NCBI GenBank assembly: GCA_016192825.1
Contig: JACPTK010000031.1
Coordinates: 1 to 64,000, forward strand
Length of the DNA stretch: 64,000 nt
Reading direction: 5' to 3'
Origin: Betaproteobacteria bacterium
GTDB taxonomy: Bacteria > Pseudomonadota > Gammaproteobacteria > Burkholderiales > SG8-41
Numbering within the stretch: position 1 is the stretch's first letter; each line of letters begins with the position of its first letter. A program made the translations under genes and the position numbers. Under the pieces are notes generated by a model. That model was not told the DNA's origin. It worked only from the letters and a program-made list of their open reading frames with translations, and searched no databases. Positions 1-7,591 of the stretch are shown one piece after another.

Positions 1-1
1 C

Positions 2-409
2 ATATCGAAGAGCAAGGAAGCGCGGGGGCTGGGCACGGCGCGAGCCTCTTACAGCGTCAACCTGGTGATGACGCAGGAGACCGGTTTCGGCGCCGTGCAC
101 GCCAATCTCGTGGCCGAGCGGGTGAGATACGCCGACGACGCACTCAACCTCGCCGAGCGGCGCACGCTCTATCGGCTGTCGGCGGCGCCGGTTTGGGATG
201 TCGCCGAGAGCTGGAAGATCGCACTCGATGCCGGCCTCATGACGAACCCGGACCTTGCCGCCAAAGCGCGCATGGGTTACGTCGAGCTCGGCGCCATCTA
301 TTCACCCGGCAAGGATCTCGATCTCGCCGTCGGCATCGTGCGCAATATCATGGACGGCGATGTCACCACGACGCAGGCGACGGCCGGCGTCACCTGGCGG
401 TTCCGGTAG
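2..409 (+). CDS. Probable outer-membrane beta-barrel protein, C-terminal part
   Basis: The reading frame is already open at the left edge, so the N-terminus lies outside the window; about 135 residues are visible. They contain alternating polar and hydrophobic stretches such as KARMGYVELGAIYS and DLDLAVGIVRNI, and the chain ends in TAGVTWRFR. That pattern suits the last strands of a porin or phenol-degradation-pathway type transporter barrel. No catalytic motif is seen. The substrate cannot be told from this fragment, and assignment to the outer membrane is inference from strand pattern and C-terminus only. Confidence 0.5.
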   Translation: MSKSKEARGLGTARASYSVNLVMTQETGFGAVHANLVAERVRYADDALNLAERRTLYRLSAAPVWDVAESWKIALDAGLMTNPDLAAKARMGYVELGAIYSPGKDLDLAVGIVRNIMDGDVTTTQATAGVTWRFR

Positions 410-843
410 GCTCTTACTCGCAATCGCTCTGAGCAGCACGAGCTGCCGCCAGTTGTCCCAGGCGGGCGCCAACGACGTGTAGCGTTCCGGCAACTATCCT
501 GTCATTGGCCCAGGCTTCCTGTTTGTTACCTTGCGCCTGGCCGTGCGAGTGCCTGGCGCCCATGCCCAAGTTAGTGTCGATGCGGCCAGGTCCCTGGCCG
601 AGAAAAACCTCTGCCTTTCCTGCTACAAGGTGGGGGAAAAACTGGTGGGTCAAGCTCGCAGGTTCAGGACCCCAAATTGCGGGTCGCGAGACCTGATCCC
701 CGCTGCCTGAGAGGGACCAATGGCCCGCGCCGGAGGGCCCAAGGTCCCGACACATTGGCGCCCATCAGCCGTTGTTGTGCCGCCTTGCTTTTTGCACGAT
801 AGACGGAGGTCAGGAGACTGACTTTTCTGAAAAGGAGAACAGC
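410..843. other. Intergenic leader before locus A
   Basis: This 434-base stretch has no convincing gene; overlapping short frames lack ribosome sites and family resemblance. It should hold the promoter of the cupredoxin-oxidase operon. The only clear element is AAAAGGAGA just before the ATG at 844, a strong ribosome binding site. A GG-N10-GC arrangement at 538-553 loosely resembles a sigma-54 promoter but is weak and almost 300 bases from the gene. Confidence 0.5.
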
Positions 844-1482
844 ATGTTCAAGCAAACGTTGTTGGTTGCAGTAATCGGGGCCGCCCTTGCGGCGGTATAC
901 GGCACGGCCTCGGCGCAGAACGCACCGAAGGGCGGCTTGTCGGCAAAATGCGCTTCCGGCGCGCCGGTCAGGGACTACCTCGTCACCGTCGGCGAATGGG
1001 ACACCGTACCCAAAGACCGTAATAAGAAACCCGCGGCGTATACCGACCGGGGAATGGCCCGGGCGGCGAACTCCAAGCTGGAGCGTTACGCGTTCGACCC
1101 TTCGGTCATCATCGTGAAACGGGGCGACTGCGTGAACCTGCAGATCCATGACCTCAAGGGGGACCATCATAACGTGACGATCGAGGGCACGGAGGTCGGC
1201 ACCGAGGGCGCCGCGATCATTGACGATGCCGGCAAAGTCGTCGGCAAGCTGGTCGCCCGCGCGAATCCGAACCCGTACGAAGACCCGGCCAAGCTCAAGG
1301 CCGGCGAGTTCGCACGCGGCGAGCAGGTGCTGCTCAAGTTCCAGGCGAACCAGCCCGGCACCTACCGCATGATCTGCGAGGTGCACACCTTCGTCGGACC
1401 GAAAGGGGAGTTGCGGGGCTACGACGACAAGGGCAAGCCGATGCAGGGGCCGATGGTCGCCTACATCACTGTGCTGCCGTGA
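844..1482 (+). CDS. Periplasmic cupredoxin-like copper protein
   Basis: The 212-residue product starts with MFKQTLLVAVIGAALAA followed by a probable signal peptidase site after TASAQ, so it is exported. The C-terminal half has a cupredoxin-type pattern: a His-rich region (DLKGDHHNVTIEG), then MICEVHTFVGPKGE, where Cys and His are likely copper ligands. The ATG at 844 is preferred over upstream in-frame starts because AAAAGGAGA lies at good distance and the signal peptide begins there. It heads the operon of a second cupredoxin, a CydA-like protein and a cytochrome c. A periplasmic electron carrier to or from that oxidase is the likely role; the partner is inferred from position. Confidence 0.75.
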   Translation: MFKQTLLVAVIGAALAAVYGTASAQNAPKGGLSAKCASGAPVRDYLVTVGEWDTVPKDRNKKPAAYTDRGMARAANSKLERYAFDPSVIIVKRGDCVNLQIHDLKGDHHNVTIEGTEVGTEGAAIIDDAGKVVGKLVARANPNPYEDPAKLKAGEFARGEQVLLKFQANQPGTYRMICEVHTFVGPKGELRGYDDKGKPMQGPMVAYITVLP

Positions 1483-1495
1483 CGCGCGGCGCAGC

Positions 1496-2152
1496 ATGGC
1501 GGACGCTTTCGTCACTCAGGGAGAACGGGAGACCGCGCAGCTGAAGAGAGCCGCTGTATCCGCCTCCGCGGCAGCGGTTCTCTTGCTTACTCTGGCGCTG
1601 ATGGGCTGGATGCTGGCCCGCGTGGCCGAGCATCCGGGGGTGCCGCGCGAGGCAGGTGAGTTGCCGTCCTGGTTCACCGGCGCGATGCCGGTGCCCGGTG
1701 CGCGGCAGCGGTTTCCTGCGTCAGCGGAGGCGGCTGGGGAGGCCGCCGCCGCGCACCGGCACGAGGCGGGCACGACAATTGCCTCGGAGCCCGGTGCGGT
1801 TGTGGCGCAGCCGCCGGCAAAGGCCACCCCGGCAGAGGGCAATTACACGGATTTCGCGAGCGGCCAGGTCGAGATCGCGCTCAAGGAATACGTGTTCGTG
1901 CCGAACAGGATCCGCACGCGGCCGGGCACCGTCACTTTCGTGTTGCGCAATGAGGGCCGTTTCGCGCACGACTTCCATGTCGAGGGTCCGGGGGTCGATA
2001 TCCACGCCGAGAAATTCAGCCCGGGTCGCACCATCCGCGTGCAGGTCACGGTGCAGGAAGGTGAATACAAGGTGAGCTGCCCGCTTTCCAATCACGACGA
2101 GCGCGGCATGCACGCCACGCTGATCGTGACTTCCAGGCTTGCCGGGGGCTGA
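1496..2152 (+). CDS. Membrane-anchored cupredoxin
   Basis: The product has 218 residues. A single hydrophobic segment near residues 20-42 anchors it. A low-complexity Ala/Pro-rich linker follows to about residue 110, and a C-terminal cupredoxin domain comes last. The type 1 copper ligand set is visible: His in FAHDFHVEG, then Cys, His and Met in SCPLSNHDERGM. It lies 13 bases after the soluble cupredoxin and is followed directly by the CydA-like gene, so a role as a tethered electron donor or acceptor of that membrane complex is plausible. The ribosome site is weak. It resembles plastocyanin/azurin-fold domains tied to respiratory complexes; no enzyme motif is present. Confidence 0.75.
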   Translation: MADAFVTQGERETAQLKRAAVSASAAAVLLLTLALMGWMLARVAEHPGVPREAGELPSWFTGAMPVPGARQRFPASAEAAGEAAAAHRHEAGTTIASEPGAVVAQPPAKATPAEGNYTDFASGQVEIALKEYVFVPNRIRTRPGTVTFVLRNEGRFAHDFHVEGPGVDIHAEKFSPGRTIRVQVTVQEGEYKVSCPLSNHDERGMHATLIVTSRLAGG

Positions 2153-2153
2153 C

Positions 2154-3563
2154 ATGCCGCTCGATTTCCCGCTGATCGGCGCGCGCACGGCGATATGGCT
2201 GGTGGCGCAGCTTCATCTTTTCTTCGCCGCCTTTGTGCTCGGTGCGCCGATCTTCATCGTGGTGAGCGAATGGCTGGGGTTGCGCACGGGCGACCCGAGA
2301 TACGAGCGACTGGCGAAGGAGACGATGAAGGTGGTGGCGATCGCCTACTCGCTCACCGCGATTTTCGGGGTGCTGTTCGCGTTCGTGCTGATGGGGCCGT
2401 ACCAGCCGATCACGAATTACCTGTTCAAGGCGCTCTACCCGGTGTGGGTCGCGTACGGGGCGTTCATCCTGCTCGAGACGGTGTGCATGTACCTCTACTG
2501 GTACACGTGGGCGCCGCTCAACCGCTCGCGGGCCGGCAAGTGGACCCATATCGGAATCGGCATTCTGCTCAACCTGCTCGGCACCCTACTCCTGATGCTG
2601 ATGAATGCGGTCACCGGCTTCATGAACACTCCGCCCAAAGTGATCGAGTCGGCGAGCCTCTGGGCAATGATCGACAACGCGTCGTGGTGGCCGCTCAACC
2701 TGCACCGCTTTCTCGGCAACGTCACCTTCGGCGGCTTCGTGGTCGCGCTGTTCGCGGCGTTCATGTTCCTCACCTCGAGGAAGGACGAGGACCGGGCGTT
2801 CTACGACTGGATGGGCTACATCGGCAACCTGATCGGCGTAGGCGCGCTGATCACGATGCCGCTCGCCGGCTACATCCTTTCCAAGGAGCTGTTCGTCTAC
2901 GACGCGCAGCTCGCCACCTTCATGATGGCGGACAAGCTCTCCGGCTACTTCGTGATGCAGGGGCTGCTGGTGGTGCTGCTCTTTCTCGGCGCGAACTTCT
3001 ACATGTGGCTGTCGATGCAGCGCATCGAGGGCGGCGCGCGCTTCGCGCCGCACATGAAGGCGATCTTCGGCGTGCTGCTCGCGGGCGGCATCGTCTGGGT
3101 GGTGCCGCAGAATTTCTTCCCCGATCTGCTGGCGAAGGCCCCCGCCGGGGTAAGCGAGCAGGCGCTGATCCTGCCGGAACGCTTTGCGTTTCTCGGTCTG
3201 ATGGTAGCGAAGGCGCTCGCCGTGACCGCGATCATCATCATGACCTTCGTCACCTATCTGCTCTACCGGCGGGCGCGCGCCACCGGCGCGATCCAGTGGG
3301 GTCGCATCGATCCGATGGCCCAGTACGTGCTGATCTTCATTCCCGCCGTCGCGATCTACCTGATGGGACTGATGGGCGCGATCCGCTCGTTCACGCGCAT
3401 GGATTACCACGTCTACGGCGCGGTCAAGGACGTCACGCCGTACTGGTACACGGCGACGCTGGGCCATTCGTCGATCGTGGTGGCCATCATCACGCTGCTG
3501 TTCTTCATGCTGGTGGCGTTCGTCTTCTGGATCGGTTTCGTCCTGGGGAAAGTCGATGACTGA
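2154..3563 (+). CDS. CydA-like (cytochrome bd subunit I-type) membrane protein, copy A
   Basis: This 469-residue polytopic protein resembles cytochrome bd oxidase subunit I. The N-terminal helix carries a conserved His (VAQLHLFFAAFVLG) and another His lies in NLHRFLGNVTFG; these match haem-ligand positions of the family. The GRQPW motif typical of quinol-oxidising CydA is not found, and no cydB lies nearby. It is instead followed, with an 8-base overlap, by a membrane cytochrome c gene. Nitrospira-type nitrite oxidisers carry comparable bd-like proteins. I infer a terminal oxidase or electron-transfer subunit fed by cytochrome c or cupredoxin rather than quinol. The start at 2154 follows the preceding stop by one base and is preceded by GGGGG. 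A second copy is at 54282-56084. Confidence 0.75.
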   Translation: MPLDFPLIGARTAIWLVAQLHLFFAAFVLGAPIFIVVSEWLGLRTGDPRYERLAKETMKVVAIAYSLTAIFGVLFAFVLMGPYQPITNYLFKALYPVWVAYGAFILLETVCMYLYWYTWAPLNRSRAGKWTHIGIGILLNLLGTLLLMLMNAVTGFMNTPPKVIESASLWAMIDNASWWPLNLHRFLGNVTFGGFVVALFAAFMFLTSRKDEDRAFYDWMGYIGNLIGVGALITMPLAGYILSKELFVYDAQLATFMMADKLSGYFVMQGLLVVLLFLGANFYMWLSMQRIEGGARFAPHMKAIFGVLLAGGIVWVVPQNFFPDLLAKAPAGVSEQALILPERFAFLGLMVAKALAVTAIIIMTFVTYLLYRRARATGAIQWGRIDPMAQYVLIFIPAVAIYLMGLMGAIRSFTRMDYHVYGAVKDVTPYWYTATLGHSSIVVAIITLLFFMLVAFVFWIGFVLGKVDD

Positions 3564-4350
3564 CGCGGCAGACATTCCCTCCGGGGCCTCGCCGCGAGAC
3601 GAGACCGCCGCTCCCGTGCCGACGTGGAGGGAACGCTGGCGGCGCGTGAGAGGTCCAGCGATATTCGCGGCGGCCGCGCTGCTCGTGATCTGGGGCGGGC
3701 TGCCGTGGTTGCCGGCGGCGTGGGGCGTGCGCTTCGGCGCGCCCTATCTCACGTTCTTCAGCCTCGCCGCGGTCGGGGCGGCCTGCTTTTTCATGCTGCT
3801 CGACTGGGGCCCGATCCGCCAGCCCCGGTCGGCGCTCGCCACGTTCGCGAGCATCCTGCTCGTTTACGTTGTCACGGTGGGCGGCATGGTGGCCTTCGGC
3901 TACTGGTACTACCCTCAGTTCGAAACGCCCGTGGCAAGGACAACCGGGCCGGTGGCGCAGGAGAACGTCTCGGAACAGCGCGGCAAAGAGGTGTTCCTGA
4001 CCCCCCAGTTCGCCTGTTTTGCCTGCCACACGATCGAGTCGCACGGCATCCGCGGAGGACAGCGCGGGCCGGATCTGTCGGGGGCAGGCAAGGCAGCCGA
4101 GGCGCGCAAGCCGGGCGTATCGGCGGAAGACTATCTGCGCGAGTCGATCGTCGATCCGTGGGCGTGCTTCGCGCCGCTGCCGGGAAGCGGGCTCGTCGAG
4201 TGCCAGGCGGCGGTGGATCCGGCGAAGACCTATCCCCGGCTGATGCCGCCGGGAGCCAAGGAGCGGATGACCGCGCAGGAGCTCGGCGATCTCATCGCTT
4301 TTCTGAAAAGCCTGCAGGGCGCGGATGAACGCGATGGCACGCGGAACTGA
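3556..4350 (+). CDS. Membrane-bound mono-haem cytochrome c
   Basis: The 264-residue protein has three hydrophobic segments in its first 125 residues, followed by an extracytoplasmic class I cytochrome c domain. One haem-attachment site is visible (FACFACHTIES, about residues 153-160), and the distal Met is probably in PRLMPPGAKERM. It overlaps the CydA-like gene by 8 bases, so the two are probably translated together and form one complex. It would carry electrons between periplasmic donors (cupredoxins) and the CydA-like subunit. Locus B has the same pairing with two cytochrome c proteins. Confidence 0.8.
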   Translation: MTDAADIPSGASPRDETAAPVPTWRERWRRVRGPAIFAAAALLVIWGGLPWLPAAWGVRFGAPYLTFFSLAAVGAACFFMLLDWGPIRQPRSALATFASILLVYVVTVGGMVAFGYWYYPQFETPVARTTGPVAQENVSEQRGKEVFLTPQFACFACHTIESHGIRGGQRGPDLSGAGKAAEARKPGVSAEDYLRESIVDPWACFAPLPGSGLVECQAAVDPAKTYPRLMPPGAKERMTAQELGDLIAFLKSLQGADERDGTRN

Positions 4351-4792
4351 CCGTCCGGAATGGCAACGCGCCGCTGGCGATATCGCGTGGGCCGCCGTTT
4401 GGGGCGGTTTCGCGATCGCGCTTCTCGGCACGCTGGCTGCGGCGACCTGGGCCTTTGCGTTCGCCGGAAAGGGAACATGGTGGGCCGCCAATCTGGGCAC
4501 CCTGTCCTTGTTCTGCGGTGCCCTGTTTGCGGGCTGGCGGGCCGGGACGCCGGAGCCGTTGAACGGCGCGTTCGTCGCGGTGCTCTACTTCAGCACCGCG
4601 GCGGCTGCGATTTTCGGCGGCGAATTTCTCGGAGTCCTGCCGGATCCGCTGCCCGGCTTGCCGCGCGGAGACTCGACGTTCTTCTTCGTATGGCCGCTCG
4701 CGCAACTCGCCGCGGGCACGCTCGGCGCGATGCTCGGCGGGTGGCTGCGGGAACGGAGCAACAGGGAAAAACGCGATGAAAACCTACCATGA
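4325..4792 (+). CDS. Small four-helix membrane protein of unknown function
   Basis: The 155-residue product has about four hydrophobic segments separated by short loops, a Gly/Ala-rich composition and no recognisable motif. It overlaps the cytochrome c gene upstream by 26 bases and the ATPase gene downstream by 17 bases, so it belongs to the operon. The start may be the ATG at 4325 or at 4334; neither has a clear ribosome site. The location suggests an accessory or assembly subunit of the CydA-like/cytochrome c complex. I do not recognise a family. Confidence 0.6.
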   Translation: MNAMARGTDRPEWQRAAGDIAWAAVWGGFAIALLGTLAAATWAFAFAGKGTWWAANLGTLSLFCGALFAGWRAGTPEPLNGAFVAVLYFSTAAAAIFGGEFLGVLPDPLPGLPRGDSTFFFVWPLAQLAAGTLGAMLGGWLRERSNREKRDENLP

Positions 4793-5672
4793 CATCGCCG
4801 GCGACGGCGGCTCCGATATTGTCGGCCAGGTGGCCGGGCGAGAGGCGCGATTGCGGGTAAGGATGACCTCCATCGCGCACAGCCTGGCGATCGTGAGCGG
4901 CAAGGGCGGCGTGGGCAAAAGCACCGTGACCGCTAATCTGGCGGCGGCGCTGGCGATGCTGGGTCACCGGGTTGGCGTGCTCGACGCCGACCTTAACGGG
5001 CCGTGCATGGCGCGGATGCTCGGCGTGCAGGGACGTGCGCTGAAGCTCGGTGCCGACGGCGTGGAGCCGGCGCTGGGGCCCCTGGGGGTGAAGCTCGCGT
5101 CGATGGATCTGCTGCTGCCGCATACCGCGGCGCCGGTGGAGTGGCACGCGCCGGCGCCGGGACATTCGCATGCCTGGCGCGGCGCGATCGAGGCCGCCGC
5201 TCTCGGGGAATTTCTCGCAGACACGGCATGGGGTGAGCTTGATTTCCTGCTCATCGATCTGCCGCCGGGGCCGGAGCGGCTGGACGGCCTTCACGGCGTG
5301 CTTCCGCGGTGCGATGGTCTGATCGCGGTGACCATTCCGTCGCAGGTGGCGCAACTCACCGTGCAGCGGTCCATCGCGCTGGCGCGGCGGCTGAATGCGA
5401 GACTGCTCGGTGTCGTGGAAAACATGTCGAGCTACCTGTGCCCGCACTGCGGAGCGATCCAGCGGCTGTTTCCGGCGGAAGCCGGAGTCCAGCGAGCGGT
5501 GCTCGGGGTGCCGGTGCTCGCGAACATTCCGTTTGACCCGCAGCTCGCCCGCTGTTGCGACGAAGGCGTGCCGCTGGTGCTCGCGCATCAGGCCGCCCCG
5601 GCCGGAAGAGCGTTCATGGGGCTCGCCGAGCGGGTCGGCGCACGCTGTAGCGCGCGCGAGGAATGCCCATGA
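4776..5672 (+). CDS. Mrp/ApbC-type P-loop ATPase
   Basis: The protein has 298 residues. A deviant Walker A motif (VSGKGGVGKST) is near residue 42, with DADLNGP following and LLIDLPPG as the Walker B region. A CPHC pair near residues 221-224 corresponds to the iron-sulphur-binding cysteines of the Mrp/NBP35 family. These proteins carry and deliver Fe-S clusters. It sits between the oxidase genes and the PCP_red/radical-SAM genes, so it may mature the Fe-S enzymes encoded next to it; this is inference from position. The start is supported by AGGGA eight bases upstream. Its stop overlaps the next start (ATGA). Confidence 0.8.
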   Translation: MKTYHDIAGDGGSDIVGQVAGREARLRVRMTSIAHSLAIVSGKGGVGKSTVTANLAAALAMLGHRVGVLDADLNGPCMARMLGVQGRALKLGADGVEPALGPLGVKLASMDLLLPHTAAPVEWHAPAPGHSHAWRGAIEAAALGEFLADTAWGELDFLLIDLPPGPERLDGLHGVLPRCDGLIAVTIPSQVAQLTVQRSIALARRLNARLLGVVENMSSYLCPHCGAIQRLFPAEAGVQRAVLGVPVLANIPFDPQLARCCDEGVPLVLAHQAAPAGRAFMGLAERVGARCSAREECP

Positions 5673-6064
5673 AGTTCCTGTGCGTCGCATGCGACGAGGC
5701 GATGAAGTTGGTGGATACGGGCGAGGTCTCGCCCGGCGATGCGTTTACCGCGGTATTTCGTTGCCCGCGGTGCGGAGCGCGCACGGCGTTGCTGGCCAAC
5801 CCCTGGGAGACGCAACTCGTGCGCAGCCTGGGCGTGTCGCTCGGCGGGCGCGCCGCGCCGCACGAGCCGCTCGAGCTGGTGCGCGACAGGCTCGTGGAAA
5901 GCCGGCTGCTGTGGACCGGGGAGGCGGAGCGGCGGCTCGAGCGCGTTCCCGAATTCGTGAGGCCGATGGTGCGCGACAGCGTGGAGCGCCATGCGCGGGA
6001 GCGGGGTTGCCGCGAAGTGACATGCGAGGTGATGGATGAAGTCAGGTCCCAGATGGGAATGTAG
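5669..6064 (+). CDS. Zinc-ribbon protein with C-terminal PCP_red-type domain
   Basis: This 131-residue protein begins with two Cys pairs (CVAC at residues 5-8 and CPRC about 24 residues later), which form a likely zinc ribbon or rubredoxin-like knuckle. Residues 81-131 match the PCP_red domain known from the C-terminus of light-independent protochlorophyllide reductase subunit B: WTGEAERRLERVPEFVR, then an Arg/Glu-rich helix and VTCEVMDEV. The ATG at 5669 is chosen because GAGGA lies six bases upstream, and the start overlaps the ATPase stop. The PCP_red domain recurs in four other proteins of the window. A tetrapyrrole- or cluster-binding role is inferred, not shown. Confidence 0.65.
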   Translation: MKFLCVACDEAMKLVDTGEVSPGDAFTAVFRCPRCGARTALLANPWETQLVRSLGVSLGGRAAPHEPLELVRDRLVESRLLWTGEAERRLERVPEFVRPMVRDSVERHARERGCREVTCEVMDEVRSQMGM

Positions 6065-7580
6065 CAGCACCGCCGGCGCCGGCGTGGTTGCGGTCGGTTG
6101 CGAGCGCGCGACGGCGCCCGTCGCAGAAAAGACACGCTACAAGTCGGTTTACGTTCCATTCGACAATTCGGTTCATGCGTTGCGGGCTGCCGAGCTCGGC
6201 ATCGCCATCGCCAGGGGAACCGGCGCCTGCGTCACGGCGAGCCACGTCTACGCCGCGGGCCTGCACGATCGACGGTTTCGTCAGATGGAAAGCGGGCTGC
6301 CGGACCGGTACCTCAAGGAGGACAAGCTGGTCGAGCAGCGCGAAATCCACGACGACCTGATCACGCGGGGCCTCACGATCATCTCCGGCTCCTACCTGGA
6401 CGTCTTCGGCGAAAAATGCCGGGCCGCGGGCGTCGCCGGCGAGCGGGTATTGCTCGATGGCAGGAACTGGCAGCAACTGGTGCGGGACATCGAGGCATCG
6501 AGTCACGACCTGGTCATCATGGGCGCCCTGGGGCTGGGCGCGGTGGAAGGCTCGGTGCTCGGCAGCGTGTGCGAGCGGGTGGCGCGCCGCATTCATCGCG
6601 ACCTGCTGGTGGTGAAGTCGCTCGAATCGAACGAGTCGGAAGCCATCGTGGTGGCGCTGGATGGCAGCGCCCATTCCTACGGTGCGCTCAAGGCGGCGCT
6701 TGCCCTGGGAAGGATGCTGGACAAGCCGGTCGAGGCGATCTCGGCCTTCGATCCTTATTTTCATTACGTGGCATTCAACAGCATCGCCAAGGTGCTCTCG
6801 GCGGAAGCGGCACGGGTGTTTCGCTTTCAGGAACAGGAGAAATTGCACGAGGAGATCATCGACTCCGGCCTGGCGAAGATCTACCAGGCCAATCTCGAAC
6901 TGGCGCGCAAGGTCGCGGCCGATGAGGGCGTCGCACTGAAGACGACACTGCTCGCCGGCAAGCCCTTCCAGCAGATCCTCAAGTACGTGCGCGAGACCAG
7001 GCCCTGGTTGCTCGCCATGGGCCGCACTGGCATCCATTCCGAACCGGGCATGGATCTCGGCAGCAATACCGAGAACGTGCTCAGGATGTCGCCCTGCAAC
7101 GTGCTGCTGGCGGCCGGCGTTTTCGAGCCGCCGCTGGAGGCGATCGCCGATGCGACCATCGTTTGGAGCAAGGAATCCGAGGCACGCATGGAACGGGTGC
7201 CGCCGCACGCGCGCGGCATGGCGAAGAAAGCGGTGATCCAGTACGCGGTGAAGCGGGGGCATACCGTTATCACCTCGGACGTGATCGACGCCTGCCTGGC
7301 GAAACTGATGCCACCCGGCGCGCGCGAGGCGATGGCGGCCGTGGTGGCGAGCGGTGGGCGCGGCAAGTGCCCGTTCGTCCACGGCGCGAAACCTCGGGCC
7401 GCCGGGGAGGAAACGATATGGGAACGCGAGGCCCTGCTGGCCCTCGACCAGATCGCCGATCTCACCGCTCGCGAGCACGAGCGTCTGCGCATCGAGAAGC
7501 TGGCGCGGCGCAGCGGTGAGCGCGTCGTCACGCGGACGATGGTTGCCGCCGTCCGCGGGGCGGCGACGCACGAGTCCTGA
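6036..7580 (+). CDS. Tandem universal stress protein with C-terminal PCP_red-type domains, copy A
   Basis: The product has 514 residues. Two universal-stress (UspA) domains lie at about residues 35-190 and 195-360; the first has MGALGLGAVEGSVLGS, the usual ATP-loop pattern. The second contains an extra helical insert around residue 242 (FHYVAFNSIAKVLS, then KLHEEIIDSGLAKIY) that ordinary UspA domains lack. A PCP_red-type domain follows at about 375-425 (WSKESEARMERVPPHARG), and a more degenerate repeat at about 460-505. The paralogue at 56474-57841 shares all these parts except the last repeat. The start overlaps the upstream gene; a GTG further in is possible. The function is unknown; soluble nucleotide-binding regulation or chaperoning is a guess. 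Confidence 0.7.
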   Translation: MKSGPRWECSSTAGAGVVAVGCERATAPVAEKTRYKSVYVPFDNSVHALRAAELGIAIARGTGACVTASHVYAAGLHDRRFRQMESGLPDRYLKEDKLVEQREIHDDLITRGLTIISGSYLDVFGEKCRAAGVAGERVLLDGRNWQQLVRDIEASSHDLVIMGALGLGAVEGSVLGSVCERVARRIHRDLLVVKSLESNESEAIVVALDGSAHSYGALKAALALGRMLDKPVEAISAFDPYFHYVAFNSIAKVLSAEAARVFRFQEQEKLHEEIIDSGLAKIYQANLELARKVAADEGVALKTTLLAGKPFQQILKYVRETRPWLLAMGRTGIHSEPGMDLGSNTENVLRMSPCNVLLAAGVFEPPLEAIADATIVWSKESEARMERVPPHARGMAKKAVIQYAVKRGHTVITSDVIDACLAKLMPPGAREAMAAVVASGGRGKCPFVHGAKPRAAGEETIWEREALLALDQIADLTAREHERLRIEKLARRSGERVVTRTMVAAVRGAATHES

Positions 7581-7591
7581 CGGCGTACGCG

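Noticed and set aside
538..553. Sigma-54-like GG-N10-GC before locus A
   Set aside because: Poor match outside the dinucleotides and nearly 300 bases before the first gene.
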